Of a DNA stretch of 64,000 bases, positions 36,542-45,521 are shown piece by piece. Every line of letters begins with the position of its first letter. The stretch's first letter is position 1. The stretch comes from Sphingobacteruim zhuxiongii. Lineage in GTDB: Bacteria > Bacteroidota > Bacteroidia > Sphingobacteriales > Sphingobacteriaceae. Where the stretch lies: positions 2,418,001-2,482,000 of the forward strand of contig NZ_CP045652.1 in NCBI RefSeq assembly GCF_009557615.1. The letters run 5' to 3'. The notes beneath the pieces are model-generated. The model was not told where the DNA came from, did not search any database, and saw only the letters and a list, made by a program, of their open reading frames with translations. A program made the position numbers and the translations under genes.

Positions 36542-36804
36542 TGGCAAACGAGAATATCCAATACGTAACTGCCCCTAAAGTAGAGGACAACCGTAAAAAA
36601 TACTGTCGTTTCAAGAAGAACGGTATTAAGTACATCGACTACAAAGACGCCAACTTCTTATTGAAGTTTGTAAATGATCAAGGTAAAATTTTACCTCGTC
36701 GTTTAACTGGTACATCATTGAAATTTCAACGTAAAGTAGCTCAAGCCGTGAAACGTGCGCGTATCATCGGATTATTGCCTTACGTAACTGATTCATTAAA
36801 ATAA
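36541..36804 (+). CDS. rpsR: 30S ribosomal protein S18
   Basis: 87 residues with the core S18 signature [39 protein letters not shown] and [20 protein letters not shown]. Partner of S6 on the 30S platform. Second gene of the operon; rplI follows after 13 bases. Confidence 0.96.
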   Translation: MANENIQYVTAPKVEDNRKKYCRFKKNGIKYIDYKDANFLLKFVNDQGKILPRRLTGTSLKFQRKVAQAVKRARIIGLLPYVTDSLK

Positions 36805-36810
36805 GGAGGA
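36803..36810 (+). promoter_or_regulatory. Shine-Dalgarno of rplI
   Basis: AAGGAGGA sits 7 bases before the rplI ATG. Such a strong ribosome binding site is unusual in Bacteroidota, where most genes (as here) lack one. Confidence 0.6.
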
Positions 36811-36817
36811 TACGATA

Positions 36818-37261
36818 ATGGAAGTTATATTAAAACAAGATGTTAAACACCTTGGAGAGAAAGACGATATCGTAGTAGTAAAACCAGGTTATGGTCGTAA
36901 CTACTTAATCCCTCAAGGATTTGCAGCAATGGCTACGCCGTCTGCAAAGAAAGTGTTAGCTGAGAATATCAAACAAGCTCAGTTTAAACAAGAAAAAATT
37001 AAGAAAGATGCTACAGAATTAGCAGCTAAATTAGAAGCGGTAAAATTATCTATCGGTGCTAAAGCGGGTGAGTCTGGCAAAATCTTCGGTAAAGTGAATA
37101 GCATTCAAATCGCTGACGCTTTAAAAGCTCAAGGATTTGATGTTGATCGCCGTCGTATTACTTTCGAAACAGAGCCTAAAAATGTAGGTGAGTACATTGC
37201 TAACTTAAACTTACACAAAGAAGTTAAAGTTCAAGTACCTTTCGAAGTAGTTGCTGAGTAA
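36818..37261 (+). CDS. rplI: 50S ribosomal protein L9
   Basis: 147 residues. The N-terminal domain MEVILKQDVKHLGEKDD then VVKPGYGRNYLIPQGFA is diagnostic of L9; a long connecting helix rich in Ala and Lys and a C-terminal domain (GKIFGKVNSIQIADAL) follow. It stabilises the 23S rRNA L1-stalk region. Last gene of the operon, with its own Shine-Dalgarno and a terminator after it. Confidence 0.96.
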   Translation: MEVILKQDVKHLGEKDDIVVVKPGYGRNYLIPQGFAAMATPSAKKVLAENIKQAQFKQEKIKKDATELAAKLEAVKLSIGAKAGESGKIFGKVNSIQIADALKAQGFDVDRRRITFETEPKNVGEYIANLNLHKEVKVQVPFEVVAE

Positions 37262-37277
37262 TCTTACTTTAAAACAT

Positions 37278-37313
37278 AAAAAAGGGTTATTTCTTACGAA
37301 ATAACCCTTTTTT
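37278..37313 (+). terminator. Terminator of the rpsF operon
   Basis: AAAAAAGGGTTATTTC (37278-37293) and GAAATAACCCTTTTTT (37298-37313) form a perfect 16-bp stem with TTAC as loop. Confidence 0.9.
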
Positions 37314-37463
37314 ATTATACCACATTTAGCATTCTAGCTAGAAAGCCCCCAACTAATTCCAATAAAAATTCCATCCCTCCTACAAGTAGCCCCTCTACAC
37401 GAAAACAAAAATAAAAACCGAATATCAATAAGCATCTACACACAGTACATCGTCAGCTTTCAA

Positions 37464-37616
37464 GGTTAATCTTCTGTTAGGCGACTCACAGCCAGAGAAG
37501 GTCGTCATGTAAAGGGATCGTGGAATAAAGCGGAGCGCAGTGAGCATTTATGCCGCGAAAGCCCTTTATTTGACGAAACCTTCGGAGGCTATCTTTGCTG
37601 AAACAGACGATTATCC
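37464..37616. repeat. Long imperfect inverted repeat (foldback element)
   Basis: The arms GGTTAATCTTCTGTT (37464-37478) and AACAGACGATTATCC (37602-37616) are near-complementary. Inside them AGCC/GGCT, GAAGGT/ACCTTC, CGTCA/TGACG, AAAGGG/CCCTTT and GCGG/CCGC pair in order, giving a nested structure about 150 bases long with small internal loops. No protein frame is present. Candidate structured RNA, or non-autonomous palindromic element. Confidence 0.6.
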
Positions 37617-37692
37617 GCTAATACCGATAGTAAATATACAGTAGTGCACTAAGAAATAATATCACACATCCCTACCGAAAGCTGTTAAAAAT

Positions 37693-37790
37693 ACTAACTA
37701 CTATATACTACCTACCAACTACTACCTACCAACTACTACCTACCAACTACTATATACTAACTACTAAATACTAAATACTAAATACTAAAA
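37693..37790. repeat. 14-copy heptamer array ACTANNT
   Basis: Fourteen contiguous 7-base units: ACTAACT, ACTATAT, three alternations of ACTACCT and ACCAACT, ACTATAT, ACTAACT, three ACTAAAT and ACTAAAA. Period is exactly 7 throughout. No protein and no spacer-like unique sequence, so it is not a CRISPR. Confidence 0.9.
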
Positions 37791-37796
37791 AAAAAA

Positions 37797-37810
37797 CGCC
37801 CTAAGGCGTC
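37797..37810. terminator. Short hairpin between two heptamer arrays
   Basis: ACGCC pairs with GGCGT around CTAA, next to an A-run on the left that gives a T-run on the minus strand. Likely terminator of bshB1 transcript. Confidence 0.6.
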
Positions 37811-37857
37811 TAATATCTAATATCTAATGTCTAATGTCTAAAATCTACTATCTAAAT
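37809..37857 (-). repeat. Heptameric repeats in the bshB1 3' UTR (locus C)
   Basis: Seven contiguous units: TCTAATA twice, TCTAATG twice, TCTAAAA, TCTACTA, TCTAAAT. The last unit includes the bshB1 stop codon. In the sense strand the units read as TTAGANN-like. Confidence 0.85.
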
Positions 37858-38571
37858 TAACGTAAATATATCCTGCACCCCTAAAAGTCTTCTTGCTGTA
37901 AATCCTTCAGCATACTTCACTTGGATTGAACGACCAAGTTCATGCGCACGTGCGCGTGTAGACGCCATAAAATCAGGATTTGAGATATAGGTTTGTGGTT
38001 CTGTATCATCCGCTTGTACGTTAAACTGAGTCGTATACGCAAGAACGGATCGCTCTTTAATATCCCAGTAATCTGTAATATCTACAAGAATATCAGGCCT
38101 TATGTATTTGTCTTGAATTAATTGCAACTGTAATCTCGGGCGAAAAGCTTCTTGATCTACGCCATCAACAGCGGTTTCAACACGACGCAAACCGGCAATA
38201 AAAATAGCATCATTGACGAGCTTGCTGGCTCTCCCATGATCGGGATGACGATCATCTAAAGCATTCGTGATAACAATCTCTGGTTGGTACTTACGAATCG
38301 CTTTCACGACTTCCAATTGGTTGCTCTCGTCATTTTGGAAGAAACCATCACGTAGTTTTAGATTTTCACGAACAGCAACTCCGAGTATTCGGGCAGCTTT
38401 TGCGGCTTCTTGAGCGCGCGTCTCAGCAGTCCCTCGGGTTCCTAATTCCCCTTGCGTCAAATCTATGATACCTACCATTTTACCCTCAGCAACATATTTG
38501 GCAATTACACCTCCAGCACCCAATTCTGCATCATCAGGATGCACCGTCATCACAAGTAAATCTAATTTCAT
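37852..38571 (-). CDS. bshB1: Bacillithiol biosynthesis deacetylase BshB1
   Basis: 239 residues of the LmbE/PIG-L zinc deacetylase fold. MTVHPDDAELGAGG carries the zinc ligands H-x-D-D, and LDDRHPDHGRASKLV the catalytic/zinc His; the start, the GELGTRGTAETRAQEA loop and the C-terminal QVKYAEGFTARRL are specific for BshB1. It removes the acetyl group from GlcNAc-malate in bacillithiol synthesis. The next gene upstream encodes a glutathione peroxidase-like protein, a plausible user of low-molecular-weight thiol. Confidence 0.9.
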   Translation of the reverse strand: MKLDLLVMTVHPDDAELGAGGVIAKYVAEGKMVGIIDLTQGELGTRGTAETRAQEAAKAARILGVAVRENLKLRDGFFQNDESNQLEVVKAIRKYQPEIVITNALDDRHPDHGRASKLVNDAIFIAGLRRVETAVDGVDQEAFRPRLQLQLIQDKYIRPDILVDITDYWDIKERSVLAYTTQFNVQADDTEPQTYISNPDFMASTRARAHELGRSIQVKYAEGFTARRLLGVQDIFTLI

Positions 38572-38612
38572 GAGTTTCCGTTTCTATTGTGCGAAAGTAC
38601 GAAATAATAATC

Positions 38613-39113
38613 CTATGCAGGGCTGCTTAGCAATTCTTCGATCTTCTGATGTACCTTTTTTGACATAGGGCTGGTAATTGAGTAGAAATGATCAACAACC
38701 TCTCCTTTTCTATTGATTAAATACTTATGAAAATTCCAGAATGGGGCGGTCCCTACAGTACCATTTGCGGACTCGTCAGACAAGTACCGGTATAATGGGT
38801 CGGTATATTCGCCAACGACATGAATACGCTTGAAGACAGGGAAAGACACCTGCTGGTTGATCCGGCAAAAAGTCTCTAATGTACGACCAGTTAACGGTTC
38901 TTGATTTCTAAAATCATTGGACGGAAATGCTAATATCTCAAAACCTAACTCGCGGTATTTCTTATACAGATTTTCAAGCGATTTGAATTGCTTCGTAAAA
39001 AAGCATTTGCTCGCGGTATTGACAATTAATAAAACCTTGCCTTCAAAGTCTTTGAGGGACTTCTTTTGGCCATTAAATTCCAATGCATTAAAATCATAAA
39101 CGGTAGCTTTCAT
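38613..39113 (-). CDS. Glutathione peroxidase-like thiol peroxidase
   Basis: 166 residues. GPx fold with the peroxidatic Cys37 in LIVNTASKCFFTKQF and the conserved WNF in TAPFWNFHKYL. The usual tetrad Gln in F-P-C-N-Q-F is replaced: the segment reads AFPSNDFRNQEP, with Asp67 in place of Gln and Ser65 in place of the Cys. Members reduce hydroperoxides with thioredoxin or low-molecular-weight thiol. It starts 42 bases before bshB1 on the same strand, so bacillithiol is a possible reductant, an inference. Confidence 0.82.
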   Translation of the reverse strand: MKATVYDFNALEFNGQKKSLKDFEGKVLLIVNTASKCFFTKQFKSLENLYKKYRELGFEILAFPSNDFRNQEPLTGRTLETFCRINQQVSFPVFKRIHVVGEYTDPLYRYLSDESANGTVGTAPFWNFHKYLINRKGEVVDHFYSITSPMSKKVHQKIEELLSSPA

Positions 39114-39125
39114 ACTAAATTAGGT

Positions 39126-39773
39126 CTAAGGGTTACGAATGGGGCGAACACGTTCATATTCACGAATGATGTTCTCTATTTCAAAATCCTCTTGCGGATC
39201 ATAGGTACTTTTTAAGTTATGCCCGAATAGCTTGGCCACACCTTGATAGACAAAGGCAGATACTCCCCCCTTCATGTCTTTCACTAAATCATAGCTGGTG
39301 TTGCCGGTTTGGCGTTCGATAAGCTTTATCAGGATTTTACCCTGTGAGACGGTCAGATTCTTCACTTCGGAGGTGATCTTCTCTTTAATTTCGCGCTCAC
39401 ATTCTTTGATTAATCGCTTCTCTTCTCTTCCAGAATTGGCAGTTGCTAAGTCACGATCTAATTGGTCATATCGCTTTTGGGCATAAATAGCATAAGGCAA
39501 TACACGAATAACATTTCGCTTAAGTCGTAAATAACGTTGTCGTTCATCTTCACTTTTCCATTGACGAACAGCAGTAATCACGACTTCTTCAATAGGAAAC
39601 CAGGGAACAACTTCTCCATTGTCCAAGGTTGTAGTAGCATAATGTTCAACCACCTCGGCCTTCCCTTCTCCATACTGCGGTTTCGTCAATGTCTGTGCAT
39701 GACTTAACAGCGACGTCGTAAGGAGAAAAACGCCCAACAAAACCCACTTATTAATACTCCTAAGCATCCTCAA
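39126..39773 (-). CDS. DUF4294 domain protein, exported
   Basis: 215 residues with a signal peptide (INKWVLLGVFLLTTSLLSHA). The body matches DUF4294: TTTLDNGEVVPWFPIEEVVI, KRNVIRVLPYAIYAQKRYDQ and LIKLIERQTGNTSYDLVKDM. Found in nearly all Bacteroidota with no known function. The gpx gene starts 12 bases after its stop, so the three genes to bshB1 may form one transcript. Confidence 0.82.
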   Translation of the reverse strand: MRMLRSINKWVLLGVFLLTTSLLSHAQTLTKPQYGEGKAEVVEHYATTTLDNGEVVPWFPIEEVVITAVRQWKSEDERQRYLRLKRNVIRVLPYAIYAQKRYDQLDRDLATANSGREEKRLIKECEREIKEKITSEVKNLTVSQGKILIKLIERQTGNTSYDLVKDMKGGVSAFVYQGVAKLFGHNLKSTYDPQEDFEIENIIREYERVRPIRNP

Positions 39774-39906
39774 TAAATTATTTCCTCTGGCTTAATATTA
39801 ATTTTTTTCGTATATTTATACAATACAAGAAACATTTTTTCTGTATTATTTGCCCAATAAATTTAGCAAATTATATTTAATTATCATAGTGATTTAGAGG
39901 AGTTAT

Positions 39907-42111
39907 ATGCAAGAATATGTGATTGATATTGAGGCTGAAAATAAGGAAATCCGAAAAAGATACCGTGCGTTATTAAGAGCTTGCAAACCGACATTACAAA
40001 AAGGCGATAAACAACAGATCCGTAAAGCATTTGATTTGGCCCTAGAAAGCCATAAAGATATGCGTCGTAAATCTGGAGAACCCTATATTTACCACCCTAT
40101 TGCTGTTGCACAAATTGCGGCCGAAGAGATCGGCTTGGGAACGACTTCTATTGTCTGCGCATTACTGCATGACGTTGTCGAAGATACCAGCGTTACTTTA
40201 CAAGACATCGAAGAACAATTCGGTAAAAAAGTCGTGCGTATTATCGACGGTTTAACGAAGATATCGGGCATATTTGACCCCAATAGCTCTATGCAAGCGG
40301 AGAACTTCCGCAAGATGCTCCTCACTTTAGCCGATGATGTCCGTGTGATTTTAATTAAGCTAGCCGACCGTTTGCATAATATGCGAACTATGGAATTTAT
40401 GGCTCGCCATAAGCAGCTTAAAATCGCGTCAGAAACTAGTTATTTATATGCACCCCTCGCCCATCGTTTAGGATTATATGCCATCAAATCGGAATTGGAA
40501 GACCTTTCCATGAAGTATACCGATCCTGATACTTATAAATTTATCGCGAAGAAATTAAATGAGAAAAAAGCCGAACGTGAGAAATTCATTGGCGACTTTA
40601 TTGGGCCAATTAATGGAATATTAAAAGAAGAAGGTATCAATGCCTCTGTTTTCGGGAGACCGAAATCCATACACTCCATCTGGAATAAGATGCGTAAAAA
40701 GTCGATCCCTTTCGAAGAAGTTTACGACTTATTTGCTATCCGTATTATCATAGACACAGAAGCCGAAAAGGAAAAAACAGAGTGTTGGAAGGTGTACTCG
40801 ATTGTTACAGATCTTTATCGTCCAAATCCTGATCGACTACGAGACTGGGTATCCTCGCCGAAAGCAAATGGCTACGAATCATTACATACAACTGTAATGG
40901 GCCCTAGAGGCCAATGGGTGGAAGTTCAAATTCGAACTAGACGCATGAATGAAATTGCAGAGAAAGGATTTGCAGCACACTGGAAATACAAAGAATCGAA
41001 TTCTGATAATGGTCTAGATCAATGGATACAGAAAGTTCGTGATATCTTGAGTAATCCAGAATCCAATGCAATGGATTTTGTCGACGACTTTAAGATGAAC
41101 CTCTTCTCTGACGAAATCTTCATCTTTACACCGAAGGGAACACTAGTGCAACTTCCAAACGGTGCAACCACACTCGACTTTGCTTTTGAAATCCACACCG
41201 ATATCGGTGCTACCTGTATTGGTGCTAAGGTAAACCATAAGCTTGTGCCTTTAAGTCATGAACTGCAGAATGGTGATCAAGTAGAGATTATTACCTCGAG
41301 CAAGCAAACGCCAAAAGAAGATTGGCTAAACTTTGTAGTTACTGCAAAAGCAAAATCTAAGATTAAATCTTCACTGAAGGAAGAAAAACGACGCGTTGCT
41401 GAGGACGGAAAAGAGATTTTAGAGCGTAAATTAAAATCTCTTAAAATCACCTACAACACCGAAAATATCAATAAAATTGCGAACTACTTTAAGTTTCCAA
41501 GCTCGCAAGAGCTGTTCTATAATGTTGCAAAAGGAACAATAGACATTAAGAATCTAAGAGAGTTTGTTGCTGCAGAACGTTCTGAAGATGCCAACCAAAA
41601 TCAATTCCAGGCACATATCAGTGGTCTTGTTGAAAAAATCAACAAGAAAGATGATACCATCCTCATTGGGGATGACTATCAGAAGGTGGACTATACGTTA
41701 GCTCCTTGTTGTAACCCAATCCCTGGTGATGATATTTTCGGATTCCTAACCGTTAATGATGGCATCAAGATCCATAGAACAAGCTGTCCGAATGCTTCAA
41801 AATTAATGGCAAACTACGGGTATCGTATTCTAAAAGCTAAATGGGCATCTTTACATAACAATGTCGCTTTCTTAACTGGCTTGAGAATTGTCGGTATTGA
41901 TGATGTCGGTTTGGTGAATAAGATTACCACGGTTATCTCACAAGACTTCCATGTCAATATCCGCTCACTCTCTATATCGAGTAATGATGGTATATTCGAA
42001 GGCGATATTATGGTCTTTGTCAATGATGTAGGACAATTGGATAGTCTCTTCAAACACTTAAAACAAATCCCTGGCATCACAGGAGTTACTCGATATGAGT
42101 CAGAGAACTAA
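39907..42111 (+). CDS. RelA/SpoT bifunctional (p)ppGpp synthetase/hydrolase
   Basis: 734 residues, the full Rsh length. Hydrolase: HD domain with YIYHPIAVAQIAAEE and LLHDVVEDTS (about residues 60-100). Synthetase: GRPKSIHSIWNKM, YDLFAIRII, and KANGYESLHTTVMGP-type GYESLH. TGS domain: IFIFTPKGTLVQLPNGATTL (about 405-425). ACT domain at the C-terminus (LRIVGIDDVGLVNKITTVIS). Key HD residues are present, so both activities are expected. It makes and degrades the stringent alarmone. Monocistronic, followed by fur. Confidence 0.93.
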   Translation: MQEYVIDIEAENKEIRKRYRALLRACKPTLQKGDKQQIRKAFDLALESHKDMRRKSGEPYIYHPIAVAQIAAEEIGLGTTSIVCALLHDVVEDTSVTLQDIEEQFGKKVVRIIDGLTKISGIFDPNSSMQAENFRKMLLTLADDVRVILIKLADRLHNMRTMEFMARHKQLKIASETSYLYAPLAHRLGLYAIKSELEDLSMKYTDPDTYKFIAKKLNEKKAEREKFIGDFIGPINGILKEEGINASVFGRPKSIHSIWNKMRKKSIPFEEVYDLFAIRIIIDTEAEKEKTECWKVYSIVTDLYRPNPDRLRDWVSSPKANGYESLHTTVMGPRGQWVEVQIRTRRMNEIAEKGFAAHWKYKESNSDNGLDQWIQKVRDILSNPESNAMDFVDDFKMNLFSDEIFIFTPKGTLVQLPNGATTLDFAFEIHTDIGATCIGAKVNHKLVPLSHELQNGDQVEIITSSKQTPKEDWLNFVVTAKAKSKIKSSLKEEKRRVAEDGKEILERKLKSLKITYNTENINKIANYFKFPSSQELFYNVAKGTIDIKNLREFVAAERSEDANQNQFQAHISGLVEKINKKDDTILIGDDYQKVDYTLAPCCNPIPGDDIFGFLTVNDGIKIHRTSCPNASKLMANYGYRILKAKWASLHNNVAFLTGLRIVGIDDVGLVNKITTVISQDFHVNIRSLSISSNDGIFEGDIMVFVNDVGQLDSLFKHLKQIPGITGVTRYESEN

Positions 42112-42192
42112 AGACTTACAGCGCTTTGACAATCGAGCTATATAATACCATTCTATTTTGGTAATTTTGAACCTTAAAACTTGCTGAATAAT

Positions 42193-42687
42193 ATGAAACA
42201 GGGCGAAAACTACGAAACTGTTAAAAAGATTTTCGAAGCTTACTTGGAAAACAAAAATCTTAGAAAGACTCCAGAGCGTTATGCTATATTGGAGGAAATA
42301 TATTCACGCTCCGATCACTTCGACGTCGAGTCTTTATATATCCATATGAAGAACAAGAAATATCGTGTGAGTCGCGCGACCGTTTACAATACCTTAGAAC
42401 TTCTCGTTTCCTGTGATTTGGTAACCAAGCATCAATTTGGCCGTAACATGGCGCAATTTGAAAAATCTTATGGCTACAAACAACATGATCACGTGATCTG
42501 TATCGAGTGTAATAAGGTTGTAGAATTCTGTGACCCTCGCGTTTATCAGATTCAAACGATGATCGGCGAATTGTTGAATTTCGAGATCAAACACCACTCC
42601 TTAAACCTATACGGTATCTGCGCAGATTGTCGTAAATCTAAAACTGCAAAAGACCCAGTAAAAGAAGAAGCAGTAATTTCAAATTAA
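42193..42687 (+). CDS. fur: Fur-family metalloregulator
   Basis: 164 residues from ATG 42193 (a TTG four codons earlier is less likely). Winged helix [45 protein letters not shown], then metal ligands [19 protein letters not shown] and CADCRKS, a typical Cys4 structural zinc site plus His sites. Represses iron-uptake or related genes when metal-loaded. Whether it is Fur, Zur or PerR cannot be told. It ends with a hairpin terminator that abuts the purA promoter. Confidence 0.88.
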   Translation: MKQGENYETVKKIFEAYLENKNLRKTPERYAILEEIYSRSDHFDVESLYIHMKNKKYRVSRATVYNTLELLVSCDLVTKHQFGRNMAQFEKSYGYKQHDHVICIECNKVVEFCDPRVYQIQTMIGELLNFEIKHHSLNLYGICADCRKSKTAKDPVKEEAVISN

Positions 42688-42711
42688 TTTAACATTCGAC
42701 AAATTAATATA

Positions 42712-42719
42712 TACCTTTG
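42712..42719 (+). promoter_or_regulatory. Possible -7 box in the fur-purA gap
   Basis: TACCTTTG fits TAnnTTTG but ends where the fur terminator hairpin begins, so a transcript from it would start inside the hairpin. It may drive purA with the partly disrupted hairpin in the leader. Confidence 0.35.
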
Positions 42720-42764
42720 TTCGGAAAAAGGCAAATACATTCCCTTTTTCCGAACATTTTTTTT
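42719..42764 (+). terminator. Terminator of fur
   Basis: GTTCGGAAAAAGG (42719-42731) pairs with CCTTTTTCCGAAC (42743-42755), a 13-bp stem, followed by eight Ts. Confidence 0.85.
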
Positions 42765-42809
42765 AAGTAATCAAACAATAATTTTAACATATAAATTTCA
42801 ATAAATACT

Positions 42810-44081
42810 ATGCAAGTTGATGTGCTTTTGGGTTTGCAGTGGGGTGATGAAGGAAAAGGAAAAATCGTAGATGTATTTTGTCCGAAATATGATTTGATCG
42901 CTCGTTTTCAAGGCGGTCCAAACGCTGGACATACCTTAGAATTCGATAACAAGAAATTCGTACTTAACACCATCCCTTCCGGAATCTTTAACGAAGATAC
43001 CTTAAACCTAATCGGTAATGGCGTTGTTATCGACCCTATTATCCTGAAAAGAGAACTAGACAACCTTAAAGCTGCTGGATTCGATCCGGTAGGAAAAGGC
43101 AAATTGGTATTAGCTCGTAAAGCACACCTTATTTTACCTACTCACCAATTGTTAGACGCTGCTTCAGAAAGCAATATGGGTGCTGGTAAAATTGGCTCTA
43201 CTTTAAAAGGTATTGGCCCAACTTACATGGACAAAACTGGTCGTAACGGATTACGCGTTGGTGATACTACCCTTTCCGACTTTAACGAACGTTACGAAAA
43301 GCTGAAACAAAAACACCTTTCTATGTTATCTCACTACGGTGAGATTCCTGATTTCGCTGAAAAAGAACAAGCTTTCTTAGCTGCGATTGAATTCTTGAAA
43401 ACCATTCCTCACGTAGATTCTGAACACTTAGTAAACGAGTACTTAAAAGAAGGTAAACGTGTATTAGCAGAAGGTGCTCAAGGAACATTGTTAGATGTTG
43501 ACTTCGGATCTTATCCATTCGTTACCTCTTCTAACACAACTACAGCAGGTGCTTGTACAGGATTAGGTATCGCCCCTAACAAGATTGGTGAAGTATTTGG
43601 TATTTTCAAAGCGTATGCGACTCGTGTAGGTGGAGGTCCATTCCCAACAGAATTAGATAATGAAACAGGTGAACAATTACGTCAATTAGGACATGAGTTC
43701 GGCGCTACTACAGGTCGTGCTCGTCGTACTGGATGGATTGATCTTCCTGCATTAAAATATGCAATCATGATCAACGGTGTAACTGAGTTGATTATGATGA
43801 AAGCAGACGTATTAGATACTTTTGAAAAGATCTACGTTTGTACGCACTATAACTACCAAGGTGAGCAGATAGATTATATGCCATATGAGATTATTACCAA
43901 CAAACCAGAGCCTGTATTAAAGGAAATCGAAGGTTGGAATCAAGATCTTACAGGAATTCGTTCGAAAGATGAAATCCCTGCAGCATTACAAAACTACATT
44001 GATTACTTAGAGCAGGAATTAAATGTTCCAATCAAGTATTTATCTGTAGGTCCTGATCGTACGCAAACTATCGAATTATAA
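42810..44081 (+). CDS. purA: Adenylosuccinate synthase
   Basis: 423 residues. Joins IMP and aspartate using GTP, the first step from IMP to AMP. The P-loop-like GLQWGDEGKGKIVD with catalytic Asp, the RFQGGPNAGHTL with catalytic His, GAGKIGSTLKGIGPTYMDK, EGAQGTLLDVDFGSYPFVTSS and TGRARRTGWID are all intact. The pabB-like gene starts 7 bases after the stop, so the two are likely one transcript. Confidence 0.96.
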   Translation: MQVDVLLGLQWGDEGKGKIVDVFCPKYDLIARFQGGPNAGHTLEFDNKKFVLNTIPSGIFNEDTLNLIGNGVVIDPIILKRELDNLKAAGFDPVGKGKLVLARKAHLILPTHQLLDAASESNMGAGKIGSTLKGIGPTYMDKTGRNGLRVGDTTLSDFNERYEKLKQKHLSMLSHYGEIPDFAEKEQAFLAAIEFLKTIPHVDSEHLVNEYLKEGKRVLAEGAQGTLLDVDFGSYPFVTSSNTTTAGACTGLGIAPNKIGEVFGIFKAYATRVGGGPFPTELDNETGEQLRQLGHEFGATTGRARRTGWIDLPALKYAIMINGVTELIMMKADVLDTFEKIYVCTHYNYQGEQIDYMPYEIITNKPEPVLKEIEGWNQDLTGIRSKDEIPAALQNYIDYLEQELNVPIKYLSVGPDRTQTIEL

Positions 44082-44088
44082 GACAGAC

Positions 44089-45372
44089 ATGGCCGAAGCC
44101 ATTTTTGAAGTGAATACCGATTTGTTTTTGTCTAAGGCCCTACAGTGGTCGAAAGGCTTTGATCAAGTTTGCTTATTTCAATCTAATGGATTTAGCGATC
44201 AATATTCACAAGTAGACTGTCTATTGGCTGTTGCTGCGAAAGAGGTATTTACATCTACAGCAGGTCAATCAACATTCGAACGTTTAGAACAATTTAAATC
44301 CCGGTTTCCAGATACATGGATCCCGGGATTTCTTAGTTATGACCTAAAGAACGAACTGGAAGATCTACATACCCAATTCCCTAATCGGACAGGATTTCCA
44401 GACGCTTACTTCTTTGTTCCTCAATATATCCTGCGCTTCAAATCAGGCAGCGTACAGATCATAGCGGATTTCCCAAATGAGATTTATCAAGCAATCCAAA
44501 AGGAGGAAACCTTAGACCCTTCCTATCAAGTACGCGGGCAAGTGAGATCCAGGATGTCGAAAGATGACTATTTTCAGGCCTTTCATCATATTCTGGACCA
44601 TATCAAGCGAGGTGATATCTATGAGGCGAATCTGTGTCAGGAATTCTATGCAGAATCCGCACATATCGATCAGCCGGAAAGCTTATTTCAGAAACTGAAT
44701 GAGCTATCTCCTACCCCGTTTGCTTGTTTCTTTCGCGTCAATCAATCTTATATCTTGAGTGCGTCTCCGGAGCGTTTCCTAGCGAAGCGAGGAAATACCT
44801 TAATCTCTCAGCCAATCAAGGGTACTGCGCCACGTGGGAAGAATGAGGCTGAGGATATAGCTCTCAAGCAAAACTTAGCGAGCAACCCGAAAGAGATTGC
44901 AGAGAACGTCATGATAGTCGATTTAGTAAGAAATGATTTAACACGTAGTGCTATCCCCGGCACCGTGCAGGTTACAGAGAAGCTAGGGCTATATAGCTTT
45001 AAGCATGTTCATCAGTTGATTTCAACAATCTCCTGTGAAAAGAATCCCGAATTAACGGATGCGGAAGTCCTTGAAAATACGTTCCCTGCTGGATCAATGA
45101 CTGGTGCTCCAAAAATATCAGCCATGCAGCTTTGCGACCTTTACGAAACCGCTCGTAGAGGTGTTTATTCTGGCGCCATTGGTTACTTCGCCCCAGAAGG
45201 AGATTTCGACTTTAACGTCGTTATTCGCACGATCATCTACCATGCTGAAAATCAATACCTATCCTTCCATACGGGTGGAGCGATCACAATCGATGCAGAA
45301 GCAGAAAAGGAATATGCCGAATGTTTAACGAAGGCATCTGCGATTCTTTCGGCATTAGGGCAATCTCTTTAA
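44089..45372 (+). CDS. pabB: Aminodeoxychorismate synthase component I (PabB-like)
   Basis: 427 residues of the chorismate-binding family. SRMSKDDYFQAFHHILDHI, IKRGDIYEANLCQEF, ISQPIKGTAPRGKNEAED, MIVDLVRNDLTRSA and the terminal FPAGSMTGAPKISAMQL block with the YSGAIGYFAPEGDFDFNVVIRT segment are the family's active-site regions. PabB makes aminodeoxychorismate for folate; TrpE and salicylate synthases share the fold. The shorter length and absence of trp genes favour PabB. 7 bases after purA. Confidence 0.85.
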   Translation: MAEAIFEVNTDLFLSKALQWSKGFDQVCLFQSNGFSDQYSQVDCLLAVAAKEVFTSTAGQSTFERLEQFKSRFPDTWIPGFLSYDLKNELEDLHTQFPNRTGFPDAYFFVPQYILRFKSGSVQIIADFPNEIYQAIQKEETLDPSYQVRGQVRSRMSKDDYFQAFHHILDHIKRGDIYEANLCQEFYAESAHIDQPESLFQKLNELSPTPFACFFRVNQSYILSASPERFLAKRGNTLISQPIKGTAPRGKNEAEDIALKQNLASNPKEIAENVMIVDLVRNDLTRSAIPGTVQVTEKLGLYSFKHVHQLISTISCEKNPELTDAEVLENTFPAGSMTGAPKISAMQLCDLYETARRGVYSGAIGYFAPEGDFDFNVVIRTIIYHAENQYLSFHTGGAITIDAEAEKEYAECLTKASAILSALGQSL

Positions 45373-45443
45373 ATAAATTAAACAGAAACTCAAGTTGTTG
45401 TGATTATTTCTTCAATAAACTATCAATATCATTAACATTTTTG

Positions 45444-45451
45444 TATTTTTG
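45444..45451 (+). promoter_or_regulatory. -7 box upstream of asnA
   Basis: TATTTTTG fits the consensus, 70 bases before the asnA ATG. The leader between can fold CTGTG (45467-45471) with CACAG. Confidence 0.4.
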
Positions 45452-45521
45452 AAGTTAATTATAAGGCTGTGGTTTTCGCTAATAGATCACAGTAACTATG
45501 TTTATTTTGTTTTAAAAATTA

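Noticed and set aside
37693..37857. CRISPR-like array
   Set aside because: Unit is only 7 bases, contiguous, with no spacers; simple tandem repeats.
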